DNA of 64,000 bases, taken from Pseudomonas beijingensis (lineage in GTDB: Bacteria > Pseudomonadota > Gammaproteobacteria > Pseudomonadales > Pseudomonadaceae). This document shows, one piece after another, positions 8,086-20,843 of this stretch. The stretch is from positions 1,182,001-1,246,000 of the forward strand of contig NZ_CP117425.1 in assembly GCF_030687295.1 (NCBI RefSeq), in the 5' to 3' direction. The first letter of the stretch is position 1, and each line of letters begins with the position of its first letter. Made by a program: the position numbers and the translations under genes. The notes under the pieces were generated by a model that saw only the letters and a list, made by a program, of their open reading frames with translations, searched no databases and was not told the DNA's origin.

Positions 8086-11000
8086 TCAGCTGTTGTTGTG
8101 ATCGACCTTGATGGTCGGGTCACTGCCGGCGATCAACGAGTTCAGATTCACGTTCGACCAGTTGTTGCCTTCGAGCTTGATCGTCACGTCCGGCGCCGCT
8201 GCGGCACCGTTGGCCCCATTGAACTGGCCGGTGGTGCTGACCTGCAGCGACGACACGCCATCGACCGTGCTGATTTTCAGGAAGTGGTCGATGGTGCTGC
8301 CGCTTTCACCCTGCAACAGGTCCCGCAGGTCGATCCGGTCGCCTTCGCTGGCCTTGAAGTCCTTGATCACGTCGGTGCCGGTGTCGCCGGACTTCCAGAC
8401 AAAGGTATCGCCCCCCAGGCCGCCGATCAGGGTGTCATTGCCCTGGCCGCCGATCAGTGTGTCGTTACCCGTGCCACCCAGCAGGACGTCATTACCCTTG
8501 CCACCGTTGAGCGTGTCGTTGCCGCCCTGGCCGAAAATGATGTCGTTGCCGGCACCGCCCAGCAGGGTGTCGTTGCCATCGTGGGCACCGGACACATCGA
8601 ACGCGGTGTAGTGCTCGGTGATGTACTGGTGCACGTTGCTGGTGGTGACCTTGCTGACGTCCACGCCGCTCTGTTGGGCGACGAAGGCCTGGATGGCCTG
8701 GTAGCCCTCGCCGGCAATGCCGTTGAAGCTAACCAGGTCGCCGAACAGGATGTCGTTGCCTGCACCGCCGTTGACCGTATCGGCACCCGGCAGGGTCGCT
8801 TCGGTGTGGCCGATGATGGGGTTGGCCAGGTTGCTCGGGTCGATGTTGGTTTGTGGCTTGCCATCGGAGTCGTAGGGGGCGAGATCGGACAGGGTGACGC
8901 CGTTGTTCAGGCCGATGGCTTCAACGTTGCTCAGACCTTTGAGCAGGGTGAAGCTGGCCGTTGAGCCGTCTGCTGCCGAGGAGTCGCCCCACCAGCCGCC
9001 GGCCTGATTGGAGAACTCGAACGTGCCATTGCCCTCGGCATGCACTGTGCCGACGTAGTTTTCATTCCAATTCTTGCCGTTCTTGATCGACAGGAACATG
9101 TCCCCATTTTCTTCGATGATGAATTTGTGTGTGCTGTCGATCGTCTGGGTGTAGTACTTGCCAACGGTGTAGTTGGCCGCGCTCAGGACGTCGTCGAGCT
9201 TGACGGTGCCGTACAACACTGGGTTCGTCTCTTCGCCGGACTGGTAGCGTGTTGGCTCACCGTCGGTGATGAAATACGTCAGGTTCTTCGCGCCGGTATT
9301 GCTCAGGGCCTGGGGTGCTGTTGAAGAAGTTTGCGGTGGTCTTGAACACGTCTTCATAGTTGGTATTGCCGCCGGACACCATCGAGTCGAGCACGCTCTT
9401 GAGCAGTGTCAGCGCGTTCGGATCGTTGAGGTTGACCGCAACGTTCTTGTTTACCTGGTTATCGAAGTCCGCCAGGAAAATGTTCACAGTCCCTGAGTTA
9501 CTGCCCAGGCTCTGCTTGAGGGTGTTGAACACTTGGGTCAAGGAGTTCTTAGCGGCGGTGACAGACGACGAACTCATGCTGCCCGAGCTGTCGACCATGA
9601 AGGCGATGTTGTAGTTGACCCCTGGCACCACGGTCAGCCCGCCGATGTCGGCGACCACGATGTCGTTGCCGTCGGTGCCGGTGACGTTGTCGCTGCCAGA
9701 CGTGGCGGTGACTGCGTTGTACGTGGCCGGATACACCGTGACAGGAATCTGCGCCGTGCTGACCGCCGAGCCGCCGAGGGCCCTCGGTAGACGTCGAGGT
9801 CACGGTCAGGTTGAACTGGCCGTGGTAGTAGGTCGGAGGGGTCAGGGTCAGGCTGCCCAGGTTCCAGCCGGTAACAGAGGCTTCGCCGTTGCTGCCCACG
9901 GTCGCGGTATGGCCGGCGCCGTCGCTCAGTACGCTGCCTTCCGGGATGCCGCCGATCTTCACGCTTAGGCTTTCGGAGCCGTCGGTGTCGGTCAGGGCGG
10001 TGGTGATTTTCGACAGGTGCACGCTGGTGCCTTCGGCGCCCTCGTTGAGCTTGTAACCGTCGTAGTAGCCTTCACCGTTGGTGCCGTGCAGGTCGGAGAC
10101 GGTCACGCCCGCGTTCGCCAGGTCGGCCACGCCGGTGTACAGCGGCACGCCGGCACTGCTCAGGTCCACAGGCGTGCTGCCGTTGACCGACAGGTTCACG
10201 TCGTAGCTGCCCGGGCCAGTCTGGTTGTGGTGGTAGATGTCCAGGGTGTAGTAGCCGCTGGTGGTCGGCGTGAACGAACCGTTCAACTGGCCGCCCGCAC
10301 CCCACGTGGTTGCCGCGGCGGTCTTGCCGCCGATGGTGACCAGCAGGCTGTCATCGCCTATGCCGCTGAAGGTGTAGGTCTTGCCGGCTTCGAGGAAGAT
10401 CAGGCCCGAGGTTTTCGACGCGGTGCCCGGGTTGACGTTGCTGTCGGACTGCACGTTGGTCACGTTGGTGCTGCTGTTCGGCGTGCCGGCGGCATCGATC
10501 ACCGACTTGAGCGTGCCGGACGGCGCGCCGCTGCCATCGGTGCCCAGGCCCGACAGGCCGGTCCAGACTTCCTTGATCAGCCCGGTGGAGGTGACGTTGT
10601 TGCCGGCCACGTTGAGGCTCGGTGCGTCGGCGACTGGCGTGATGTCGATCTTCACGGTGCTGGTATTGCCCAGCGCCTGGCCATCGGTTGGCTGGAAGCT
10701 GATTTGCGCGTAATCGGCCTTTTGATTGCCCACGCCGGCCGGGTTGCCGTTGGCGCCGGACTCGTTGGCATCAGGGGTAAAGCGCAGTTTGCCAGCGTCG
10801 ATGTCAGCCTTGCTGAAGGTCTGGTTGTTGGCCACATCCTTCCAGGTTGCGCCGTCCAGGTACTGCAACTTGCCGTCACTCGGCAGCCCGGTGATTTTCA
10901 CACCCTGGCTGGAAGCGGCGCTGTCCACATCGCTGATACCGAACGTCGACCAGCCGAGGACCAGCGAAGTGTCTTCGGTACCGGTCACCGCGCCACCGGT

Positions 11001-14000
11001 GGCCACCGGCGCATCGTTGACCCCGACCACGTTCACGGTGGTGGTCGCTGTGTTCGAGTAGTTGCTGCCGTCGGTCACCGTCACGGTGATGATGCGCGGC
11101 ACGGTGCTCGGGTCTTCGCTGTTGTTGATGAAGCTGATGTTCTTGATCTGCTGCATGTAGTCGGCCAGCGTCGCATTGCCCGTCAGCGTCAGGACGACCT
11201 TGCCGTCGGTGCTGTTGGCGTTGATGCTGATGCCATTGACGCTGTTGCCCAGGTTCAGCGCATCGCCAGGCTGACGGTTGGTCAGCACGATGGTGGCGCC
11301 GGTCAGCATCGTGCTGTCCGGGTCGGTGATTTTCAGGTCGGTGTCGCCGATGGACACGCCGGGGCCGGCGGTGCCTTCGGTGAAGGTCACCTGGTAGTCG
11401 GCACCAGCTTTGCCGCTGGAGTTGTTGGCGTCCAGGTCGAGGACCGGCGGCGCATCGTTGTCGATGATCGAGGTGCTGACGCTACCGTTGGTGCCGCTGA
11501 CGGCCAGGTGCTCGAAGTTGCCACCGGTGGCCGAATCGATCTTGACCACGAAGTTTTCGGTGCCTTCGGTGATCTTGTCGTCCAGCGTCGCCACGTTGAA
11601 GGTCGCGCTGGTGGCGTTAGCCGGGATCTTCACGGTGTAGACACCGGTGAAGTCCGTGCCGTCGGCGGCGGTGCCGCTGTAGACGATCTTGAGCGTCACC
11701 TCGGTTTGTGCCGGGTTCGTCAGGCTGACGGTGTACGTAGCCGCCTGGCCTTCGGTGACCGATGTGCTGCCGGTGATGCTGACGGTGGTGTTGTCGACAG
11801 TGTCGCCCACGGTCGTCGACGCGCCGGTCTTATCGATACCGATGGCTTCGAGGTTGCCGCCGGAGGCCGATTTGATCGTCTCGGTGATGGACGGTGCACC
11901 GGTGTAGACATCGTTGCCGACGGCTACGTCCAACACGCCTGAGCTTGCCCCGGCGGCGATGGTGATGGTTTTGCCGCTGTCGAGGGTGACGGTGACTGGA
12001 CCGTTTTGTGCGGTGACGGGTTTGCCGTCGGGACCGGTCAGGGTGGCGGTGTAGGTGATGGTGCCGTTTTCGTTCACGGTCGGTGTAGCGGTCAACGTCA
12101 CGGTGGTGGTGTCGTTGACGTCGCTGACGATGGTGCTGACTGGCGCGGTGTTTGGAGCAATGGCTTCAAGGTTGCCGCGGATGCACCTTTGATCGACTCG
12201 GTGACGGTGGTCGGACCTTGATACACATCGTTGCCAACAGCCACGTCCAACACGCCCGAACTTGCGCCCGCAGCGATGGTGATGGTTTTACCGCTTTCCA
12301 ACGTCACGGTCACAGGACCGTTTTGTGCGGTGACGGGTTTGCCGTCGGGACCGGTCAGGGTGGCGGTGTAGGTGATGGTGCCGTTTTCGTTCACGGTCGG
12401 TGTAGCGGTCAACGTCACGGTGGTGGTGTCGTTGACGTCGCTGACGATGGTGCTGACTGGCGCGGTGTTTGGAGCAATGGCTTCAAGGTTGCCGCCGGAT
12501 GCACCTTTGATCGACTCGGTGACGGTGGTCGGACCTTGATACACATCGTTGCCAACAGCCACGTCCAACACGCCCGAACTTGCGCCCGCAGCGATGGTGA
12601 TGGTTTTACCGCTTTCCAACGTCACGGTCACAGGACCGTTTTGTGCGGTGACGGGTTTGCCGTCGGGACCGGTCAGGGTGGCGGTGTAGGTGATGGTGCC
12701 GTTTTCGTTCACGGTCGGTGTAGCGGTCAACGTCACGGTGGTGGTGTCGTTGACGTCGCTGACGATGGTGCTGACTGGCGCGGTGTTTGGAGCAATGGCT
12801 TCAAGGTTGCCGCCGGATGCACCTTTGATCGACTCGGTGACGGTGGTCGGACCTTGATAGACGTCATTACCAACCGCTACGTCCAGCACGCCCGAGCTTG
12901 CACCCGCTGCGATGGTAATGGTCTTGCCGCTTTCCAGCGTGACGGTCACCGGACCGTTCTGCGCGGTGACAGGCTTGCCGTCGGCACCGGTCAGGGTGGC
13001 GGTGTAAGTGATGGTGCCGTTTTCGTTCACGGTCGGATTGGCGGTCAATGTCACCGTGGTGGTGTCGTTGACGTCGCTGACGATGGTGCTGACTGGCGCG
13101 GTGTTTGGCGCAATGGCTTCCAGGTTGCCGCCGGATGCATCTTTGATCGACTCAGTAACCGTCGTTGGGCCTTGGTAAACGTCGTTGCCGACGGCTACGT
13201 CCAACACGCCCGAGCTTGCGCCGGCGGCGATGGTGATGGTTTTGCCGCTTTCCAGGGTAACCGTGACTGGACCATTTTGCGCAATGACGGGTTTGCCGTC
13301 GGCACCGGTCAGGGTGGCGGTGTAAGTAATGGTGCCGTTTTCATTTACGGTCGGCGTAGCGGTCAATGTCACCGTGGTGGTGTCGTTGACATCGCTGACG
13401 ACGGTGCTGACCGGAGCGGTGTTAGGAGCGATAGCTTCGAGGTTGCCGCCGGATGCATCTTTGATCGACTCGGTGACGGTAGTTGGACCTTGGTAAACGT
13501 CGTTGCCGACGGCTACATCCAACACGCCCGAGCTTGCACCCGCAGCGATGGTGATGGTCTTGCCGCTGTCCAACGTCACGGTCACCGGACCGTTTTGCGC
13601 AATGACGGGTTTGCCGTCGGCACCGGTCAGGGTGGCGGTGTAAGTAATGGTGCCGTTTTCATTTACGGTCGGCGTAGCGGTCAACGTCACGGTGGTGGTG
13701 TCGTTGACGTCGCTGACGATGGTGCTGATTGGCGCGGTGTTTGGCGCGATGGCCTCCAGGTTACCGCCCGATGCCGAGGCAATCGACTCGGTAACGGTGG
13801 TTGGGCCTTGGTACACGTCGTTGCCAACCGCGACATCGAGCACGCCCGAGCTGGCACCTGCTGCGATAGTGATGGTCTTGCCGCTTTCCAACGTGACGGT
13901 CACCGGACCGTTTTGCGCGGTGACAGGCTTGCCGTCGGCACCGGTCAAGGTCGCGGTGTAGGTGATGGTGCCGTTTTCGTTCACGGTCGGCGTGGCGGTC

Positions 14001-17000
14001 AACGTCACGGTGGTGGTGTCGTTGACATCGCTAACCACGGTGCTGACTGGCGCTGTGTTTGGAGCAATGGCTTCCAGATTGCCGCCGGATGCATCTTTGA
14101 TCGACTCAGTAACCGTCGTTGGACCTTGGTACACATCGTTGCCAACAGCCACGTCCAACACGCCCGAACTTGCGCCGGCGGCGATGGTGATCGTTTTGCC
14201 GCTTTCCAACGTGACGGTGACCGGACCGTTCTGCGCAGTGACAGGCTTGCCGTCGGCACCGGTCAGGGTGGCGGTGTAAGTGATGGTGCCGTTTTCATTC
14301 ACGGTCGGCGTAGCGGTCAACGTCACGGTGGTGGTGTCGTTGACATCACTGACGATTGTGCTGACCGGAGCGGTGTTCGGCGCGATGGCTTCGAGGTTGC
14401 CACCGGATGCATCTTTGATCGACTCAGTAACCGTCGTTGGACCTTGGTACACATCGTTGCCGACGGCTACGTCGAGCACGCCCGAGCTTGCACCCGCGGC
14501 GATGGTGATGGTCTTGCCGCTTTCCAACGTGACGGTCACCGGACCGTTCTGCGCAGTGACAGGCTTGCCGTCGGCATCGGTCAGGGTGGCGGTGTAGGTG
14601 ATGGTGCCGTTTTCATTCACGGTTGGTGTCGCGGTCAATGTCACCGTGGTGGTGTCGTTGACATCGCTAACGATGGTGCTGACCGGAGCGGTGTTCGGCG
14701 CGATGGCTTCGAGATTGCCGCCAGTCGCTTCTTTAATCGATTCGGTAACGGTGGTCGGGCCTTTGTACACATCGTTGCCAACAGCCACGTCCAACACGCC
14801 CGAACTTGCGCCGGCGGCGATGGTGATCGTTTTGCCGCTTTCCAACGTGACGGTGACCGGACCGTTCTGCGCGGTGACAGGCTTGCCGTCGGCATCGGTC
14901 AGCGTGGCAGTGTAGGTGATCGTGCCGTTTTCATTCACGGTCGGCGTGGCGGTCAACGTCACGGTGGTGGTGTCGTTGACGTCGCTAACCACGGTGCTGA
15001 CTGGCGCTGTGTTTGGAGCAATGGCTTCCAGATTGCCGCCGGATGCACCTTTGATCGACTCAGTTACCGTCGTTGGACCTTGGTAAACATCGTTACCAAC
15101 AGCGACATCGAGCACGCCCGAGCTTGTGCCGGCAGCGATGGTGATTGTTTTGCCGCTGTCGAGGGTGACGGTGACTGGACCTTTTTGTGCGGTGACGGGT
15201 TTGCCGTCGGGACCTGTCAGGGTCGCGGTGTAGGTGATCGTGCCGTTTTCGTTCACCGTCGGTGTCGCGGTCAATGTCACGGTGGTGGTGTCGTTGACGT
15301 CGCTGACGATGGTGCTGACTGGCGCAGTATTTGGAGCAATGGCTTCAAGGTTGCCACCGGATGCACCTTTGATCGACTCGGTGACGGTGGTCGGACCTTG
15401 ATACACATCGTTGCCAACAGCCACGTCCAACACGCCCGAACTTGCGCCCGCAGCGATGGTGATGGTTTTACCGCTTTCCAACGTCACGGTCACAGGACCG
15501 TTTTGCGCGGTGACGGGTTTGCCGTCGGGACCGGTCAGGGTGGCGGTGTAGGTGATGGTGCCGTTTTCGTTCACGGTCGGTGTAGCGGTCAACGTCACGG
15601 TGGTTGTGTCGTTGACGTCGCTGACGATGGTGCTGACTGGCGCGGTGTTTGGCGCAATGGCTTCCAGGTTGCCGCCGGATGCATCTTTGATCGACTCGGT
15701 GACGGTGGTCGGGCCTTGGTACACGTCGTTGCCAATGGCCACGTCCAACACGCCGGAACTTGCGCCAGCGGCGATGGTGATGGTTTTGCCGCTTTCCAGG
15801 GTAACGGTGACTGGACCATTTTGCGCAATGACGGGTTTGCCGTCGGCACCGGTCAGGGTGGCGGTGTAAGTAATGGTGCCGTTTTCGTTCACGGTCGGCG
15901 TAGCGGTCAACGTTACGGTGGTGGTGTCGTTGATGTCGCTGACGATAGTGCTGACGGGAGCGGTGTTTGGCGCGATGGCTTCGAGGTTGCCGCCAGTCGC
16001 TTCTTTGATCGACTCAGTGACTGTCGTTGGGCCTTGATACACATCGTTGCCGACCGCTACGTCCAACACGCCCGAGCTGGCGCCGGCAGCGATGGTGATG
16101 GTTTTGCCGCTGTCGAGGGTGACGGTGACTGGACCGTTTTGTGCGGTGACGGGTTTGCCGTCGGCACCGGTCAGGGTGGCGGTGTAGGTGATGGTGCCGT
16201 TTTCGTTCACGGTCGCCGTAGCGGTCAACGTCACCGTGGTGGTGTCGTTGACATCGCTAACGATGGTGCTGACCGGAGTGGTGTTTGGCGCGATTGCTTC
16301 CAGGTTGCCGCCGGATGCATCTTTGATCGACTCGGTAACGGTGGTCGGGCCTTGGTACACGTCGTTGCCGACGGCTACATCCAACACGCCCGAGCTTGCA
16401 CCCGCAGCGATGGTGATGGTCTTGCCGCTGTCCAACGTCACGGTCACCGGACCGTTTTGCGCAATGACGGGTTTGCCGTCGGCACCGGTCAGGGTGGCGG
16501 TGTAAGTAATGGTGCCGTTTTCATTTACGGTCGGCGTAGCGGTCAACGTCACGGTGGTGGTGTCGTTGACGTCGCTGACGATGGTGCTGACCGGAGCGGT
16601 GTTAGGAGCGATAGCTTCGAGGTTGCCGCCAGTGGCGGTACTGATGCTTTCGGTGACGGTGGTCGGACCTTGGTACACGTCGTTGCCGACGGCTACGTCG
16701 AGTACGCCCGAGCTTGCGCCAGCGGCGATGGTGATGGTTTTGCCGCTGTCCAGGGTAACCGTGACTGGACCATTTTGCGCAATGACGGGTTTGCCGTCGG
16801 CATCGGTCAGGGTTGCGGTGTAGGTAATGGTGCCGTTTTCATTCACGGTCGGATTGGCGGTCAATGTCACCGTGGTGGTGTCGTTGACGTCGCTGACGAT
16901 AGTGCTGACGGGAGCGGTGTTAGGAGCGATAGCTTCGAGGTTGCCACCGGATGCATCTTTGATCGACTCGGTGACGGTGGTCGGACCTTGATACACGTCG

Positions 17001-20000
17001 TTGCCGACCGCTACGTCCAACACGCCCGAGCTTGCACCCGCAGCGATGGTGATGGTTTTGCCGCTGTCCAACGTCACGGTCACCGGACCGTTTTGCGCAA
17101 TGACGGGTTTGCCGTCGGCACCGGTCAGGGTCGCGGTGTAGGTAATGGTGCCGTTTTCATTCACGGTCGGCGTGGCGGTCAGCGTTACCGTGGTGGTGTC
17201 GTTGACGTCGCTAACGATGGTGCTAACCGGCGCGGTGTTAGGAGCGATGGCTTCGAGGTTGCCACCCGATGCGGAAGCAATCGACTCAGTAACTGTCGTT
17301 GGGCCTTGGTAAACGTCGTTGCCGACAGCCACATCCAGCACACCCGAGCTCGCGCCCGCAGCGATGGTGATGGTTTTACCGCTGTCCAATGTCACGGTCA
17401 CAGGACCGTTTTGCGCGGTGACCGGGTTGCCATTGGCGTCGGTCAGGGTCGCGGTGTAAGTAATGGTGCCGTTTTCATTCACGGTCGGCGTAGCGGTCAA
17501 CGTCACGGTGGTGGTGTCGTTGACGTCGCTGACGATGGTGCTGACCGGAGCGGTGTTAGGAGCGATAGCTTCGAGGTTGCCGCCAGTGGCGGTACTGATG
17601 CTTTCGGTGACGGTGGTCGGACCTTGGTACACGTCGTTGCCGACGGCTACGTCGAGTACGCCCGAGCTTGCGCCAGCGGCGATGGTGATGGTTTTGCCGC
17701 TGTCCAGGGTAACCGTGACTGGACCATTTTGCGCAATGACGGGTTTGCCGTCGGCATCGGTCAGGGTTGCGGTGTAGGTAATGGTGCCGTTTTCATTCAC
17801 GGTCGGATTGGCGGTCAATGTCACCGTGGTGGTGTCGTTGACTCGCTGACGATAGTGCTGACGGGAGCGGTGTAGGAGCGATAGCTTCGAGGTGCCACCG
17901 GATGCATCTTTGATCGACTCGGTGACGGTGGTCGGACCTTGATACACGTCGTTGCCGACCGCTACGTCCAACACGCCCGAGCTTGCACCCGCAGCGATGG
18001 TGATGGTTTTGCCGCTGTCCAACGTCACGGTCACCGGACCGTTTTGCGCAATGACGGGTTTGCCGTCGGCACCGGTCAGGGTCGCGGTGTAGGTAATGGT
18101 GCCGTTTTCATTCACGGTCGGCGTGGCGGTCAGCGTTACCGTGGTGGTGTCGTTGACGTCGCTAACGATGGTGCTAACCGGCGCGGTGTTAGGAGCGATG
18201 GCTTCGAGGTTGCCACCCGATGCGGAAGCAATCGACTCAGTAACTGTCGTTGGGCCTTGGTAAACGTCGTTGCCGACGGCTACGTCGAGCACGCCCGAGC
18301 TTGCGCCAGCGGCGATGGTGATGGTCTTGCCGCTTTCCAACGTCACGGTCACAGGACCGTTTTGCGCGGTGACCGGGTTGCCATTGGCGTCGGTCAGGGT
18401 CGCGGTGTAAGTAATGGTGCCGTTTTCATTCACGGTCGGCGTAGCAGTCAATGTCACGGTAGTGGTGTCTACCGAATCAGTAATCGTAGTGACCGCAGGC
18501 GCAGTGCTCGGCACCAGGTTCTCGAAGTTGCCGCCGGTTGCACCGGTAATCGTGGTGCTGACCGTGCTGCCGTTGTTGTAGACGTCATTAGCCGGGGTAT
18601 CGACGTTAACGGTGCCGGTCGTCTGGCCAGCAGCAATGGTGATGACCGAGCCGTTGCTCAAGGTCACGGTCACCGGAGTCTGAGCCGGGTTGGTCAGTGT
18701 CGCGGTGTAGGTGATCTGGCCGCCTTCGGTGATGGTTTCGCTGGCGCTCAGTGTCAGGCCGGTGGTGTCGGCCGAATCGGTAATCGTAGTAACGGCAGGT
18801 GCAGTGCTCGGCACCAGGTTCTCAAAGTTGCCACCTGTTGCACCGGTAATGGTGGTGCTGACCGTACTGCCGTTGTTGTAGACGTCATTCGCCGGCGTCT
18901 CGACGTTAACAGTGCCGGTCGTCTGGCCAGCAGCAATGGTGATGACCGAGCCGTTGCTCAAGGTCACGGTCACCGGAGTCTGAGCCGGGTTGGTCAGAGT
19001 GGCGGTGTAGGTAATCTGGCCGCCTTCGGTGATGGTGTTGCTGGCAGTCAAAGTCAGGCCAGTGGTATCCGCCGAATCAGTAATCGTGGTGACCGCAGGC
19101 GTAGTGCTCGGCACCAGGTTTTCAAAGTTGCCACCCGTCGCACCGGTAATGGTGGTGCTGACAGTGCTGCCATTGTTGTAGACGTCATTGGCCGGAGTAT
19201 CGACGTTGACGATGCCAGTGGTCTGGCCAGCAGCGATGGTAATGACCGAGCCGTTGCTCAAGGTCACCGTCACCGGAGTCTGGGCCGGGTTGGTCAGAGT
19301 GGCGGTGTAGGTAATCTGGCCGCCTTCGGTGATGGTGTTGCTGGCAGTCAAAGTCAGGCCAGTGGTATCCGCCGAATCAGTAATCGTGGTGACCGCAGGC
19401 GCAGTGCTCGGCACCAGGTTTTCAAAGTTGCCACCCGTCGCACCGGTAATGGTGGTGCTGACAGTGCTGCCATTGTTGTAGACGTCATTGGCCGGAGTAT
19501 CGACGTTGACGGTGCCCGTGGTCTGGCCAGCAGCAATGGTAATGACCGAGCCATTGCTCAAGGTCACGGTCACCGGAGTCTGAGCCGGGTTGGTCAGTGT
19601 CGCGGTGTAGGTAATCTGGCCGCCTTCGGTGACGGTATTGCCCGCGCTCAGGGTGACGGTGGTGGTGTCGACGGTGTCGGTGATCTGGGTCACGGCCGGC
19701 GTGGTGGGTACGGTCACGGCGATGCCGGTACCGCCGGTGGTGCCAGTGACGGTCACACTGATCTGGCTTGGGTCGTTGTAGACCGTGTCATTCGGTGCGA
19801 GTGGAACGTTGACGCTGCCGGTCAGCTGACCCGCCGGGATCACGATGACCGCGCCGTTGGACAAGGTTACGGTCAGGTTGGTCTGCGGAGCCTGGGTGAC
19901 CGTCGCGGTGTACACCAGCACGCCACCGGCCTCGGTCAGGGTCGGCGTGGCGCTCAGGGTCATCGTCGCATTGAGCACGGCGTTGGCGGTCGTATCCGTG

Positions 20001-20485
20001 GTATCGCCACCCAGGATGTTGTCATCAGTGGCGGCCGCCGCCGCGAGGCCTTCGGTTGGGAAACCGACGGTAGGGTCGACGCTGCCGGCGGTGGCATCCA
20101 GCACCACAAAGCTGTGACCGCCACCGGCGGCACCACCCGTACCCGCGGCAGTGGCGCCGGCGGCGGTGGCTTCCAGGGCGGTCGTCGGGTCGACGCCAGC
20201 GGCGATGGCTTGTTGCAGCTCTTCTACCGACGGCGCGGCCTGGGCAGTGGCTTGGGCCAGGTCGGTGGACGAGTCCGGGGCATTGGCGCTCCACTGGGTG
20301 TCGCGACCCAGGTCCAGGGTGCGGCCATCGGCCAGTTCCAATGTGACGGCGCCGGCAGGGCCGGTGTCCAACTGGTCGCCTACGTTCAGGCGATCACCTT
20401 CAATGAGTACGCGCCGGATGCCCTCTGGGGATACGACGAAAACCTGACCAACAATGCTTTTGACAACGGCAATAACACTGCTCAT
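8086..20485 (-). CDS. lapA: LapA, giant RTX-type surface adhesin (interrupted by apparent indels)
   Basis: About 4,130 aa. The ATG at 20485 is preceded by GGAGAG. Layout: N-terminal retention module ([20 protein letters not shown]...), LapG site TAAG (residues 107-110), one Ig-like unit, four 100-aa repeats, twenty-one 106-aa repeats ([13 protein letters not shown] core), a Calx-beta-like domain ([14 protein letters not shown]...), cadherin-type and PA14-like regions, a VWA domain with MIDAS ([12 protein letters not shown]), RTX nonapeptides ([20 protein letters not shown]), and a C-terminal type I secretion signal. Exported by LapEBC, it anchors cells to surfaces. The reading frame breaks at ~12178 (one C missing), ~9782 and ~9312 (one extra base each). 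Three further deletions at 17842-17893 cancel out. The protein is continuous in sense across each break, so I treat these as errors or recent lesions in one gene. Confidence 0.9.
11800..18470 (-). repeat. Twenty-one tandem 318-bp coding repeats in lapA
   Basis: Each unit encodes 106 aa with the core [15 protein letters not shown], then QNGPVTVTL(E/D)[25 protein letters not shown] and [20 protein letters not shown]. Units are nearly identical. Variation is confined to a few positions (TGADGK/TGPDGK/TDADGK/TDANGN; ESG/DSG; KDASGG/KGASGG/KEATGG/STATGG/ASASGG). The marker sequence for VNENGT recurs every 318 bp from 12059 to about 18415. Each unit is a bacterial Ig-like extension domain that lengthens the adhesin stalk. 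Confidence 0.93.
18471..19670 (-). repeat. Four tandem 300-bp coding repeats in lapA
   Basis: Exact 300-bp periodicity (100 aa). The core [20 protein letters not shown] is followed by [20 protein letters not shown] and [20 protein letters not shown]. Related to, but distinct from, the 106-aa family downstream in the protein. Confidence 0.9.
20141..20167 (-). other. LapG cleavage site with tandem TAAG motifs in LapA
   Basis: Codons 107-115 read TAAG-A-TAAG. The first motif puts the Ala-Ala bond at residues 108/109, the same position reported for LapG cleavage in P. fluorescens LapA. The second copy five residues later is an extra potential site. Confidence 0.8.
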
Positions 20486-20843
20486 TGAAGACTCTCCGGG
20501 TGCCACGCTCAGTAGACTTCCATGGACCCGGCGGCTTGTAGGCAGCAGCGGTCTGGACGTTTATGTTCACAAAGTAAGGTTATTTGACGCTTTTTGATGT
20601 CAATATTTTGGCTGCGTTTTTCCGAATATTTTGTTTGTGCCAAACTATTGACCTTCTGCCGGCCATCCTAAACAATCGCCGCCGTAATGTCACATTGATA
20701 TTTAAGCGGCGACCTGTTCTTTCAGTGCGTGTTCCAGCTCCTGTTTTGAACTTTCCGACATACGGTCATTCCGGTTGCCATCATCCGATGCAGCGCCACG
20801 TTTCGCTGTGATTCAAGACAAGAGTTCTGGGAATAATCCAACC
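20486..20843. other. Divergent promoter region of lapA and lapE
   Basis: 358 bp between the two divergent starts. It is AT-rich (GTCAATATTTTGGCTG, TTTTTCCGAATATTTTGTTTG) and has no supported gene; openings inside it are short and lack coding character. It must hold the promoters for the adhesin and for the secretion genes. I cannot assign specific boxes with confidence. Confidence 0.6.

Noticed and set aside
12152-17875. Open frame of about 1,900 codons on the plus strand opposite lapA
   Set aside because: The 318-bp unit is a multiple of three, so any frame free of stops in one unit stays open through the array. The sequence is a repeat shadow of the lapA reading, and lapA has clear domain structure.
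11800-19670. Tandem repeats resembling a CRISPR array
   Set aside because: Units are 300-318 bp, translate in one frame and have no spacer structure; they are protein repeats.
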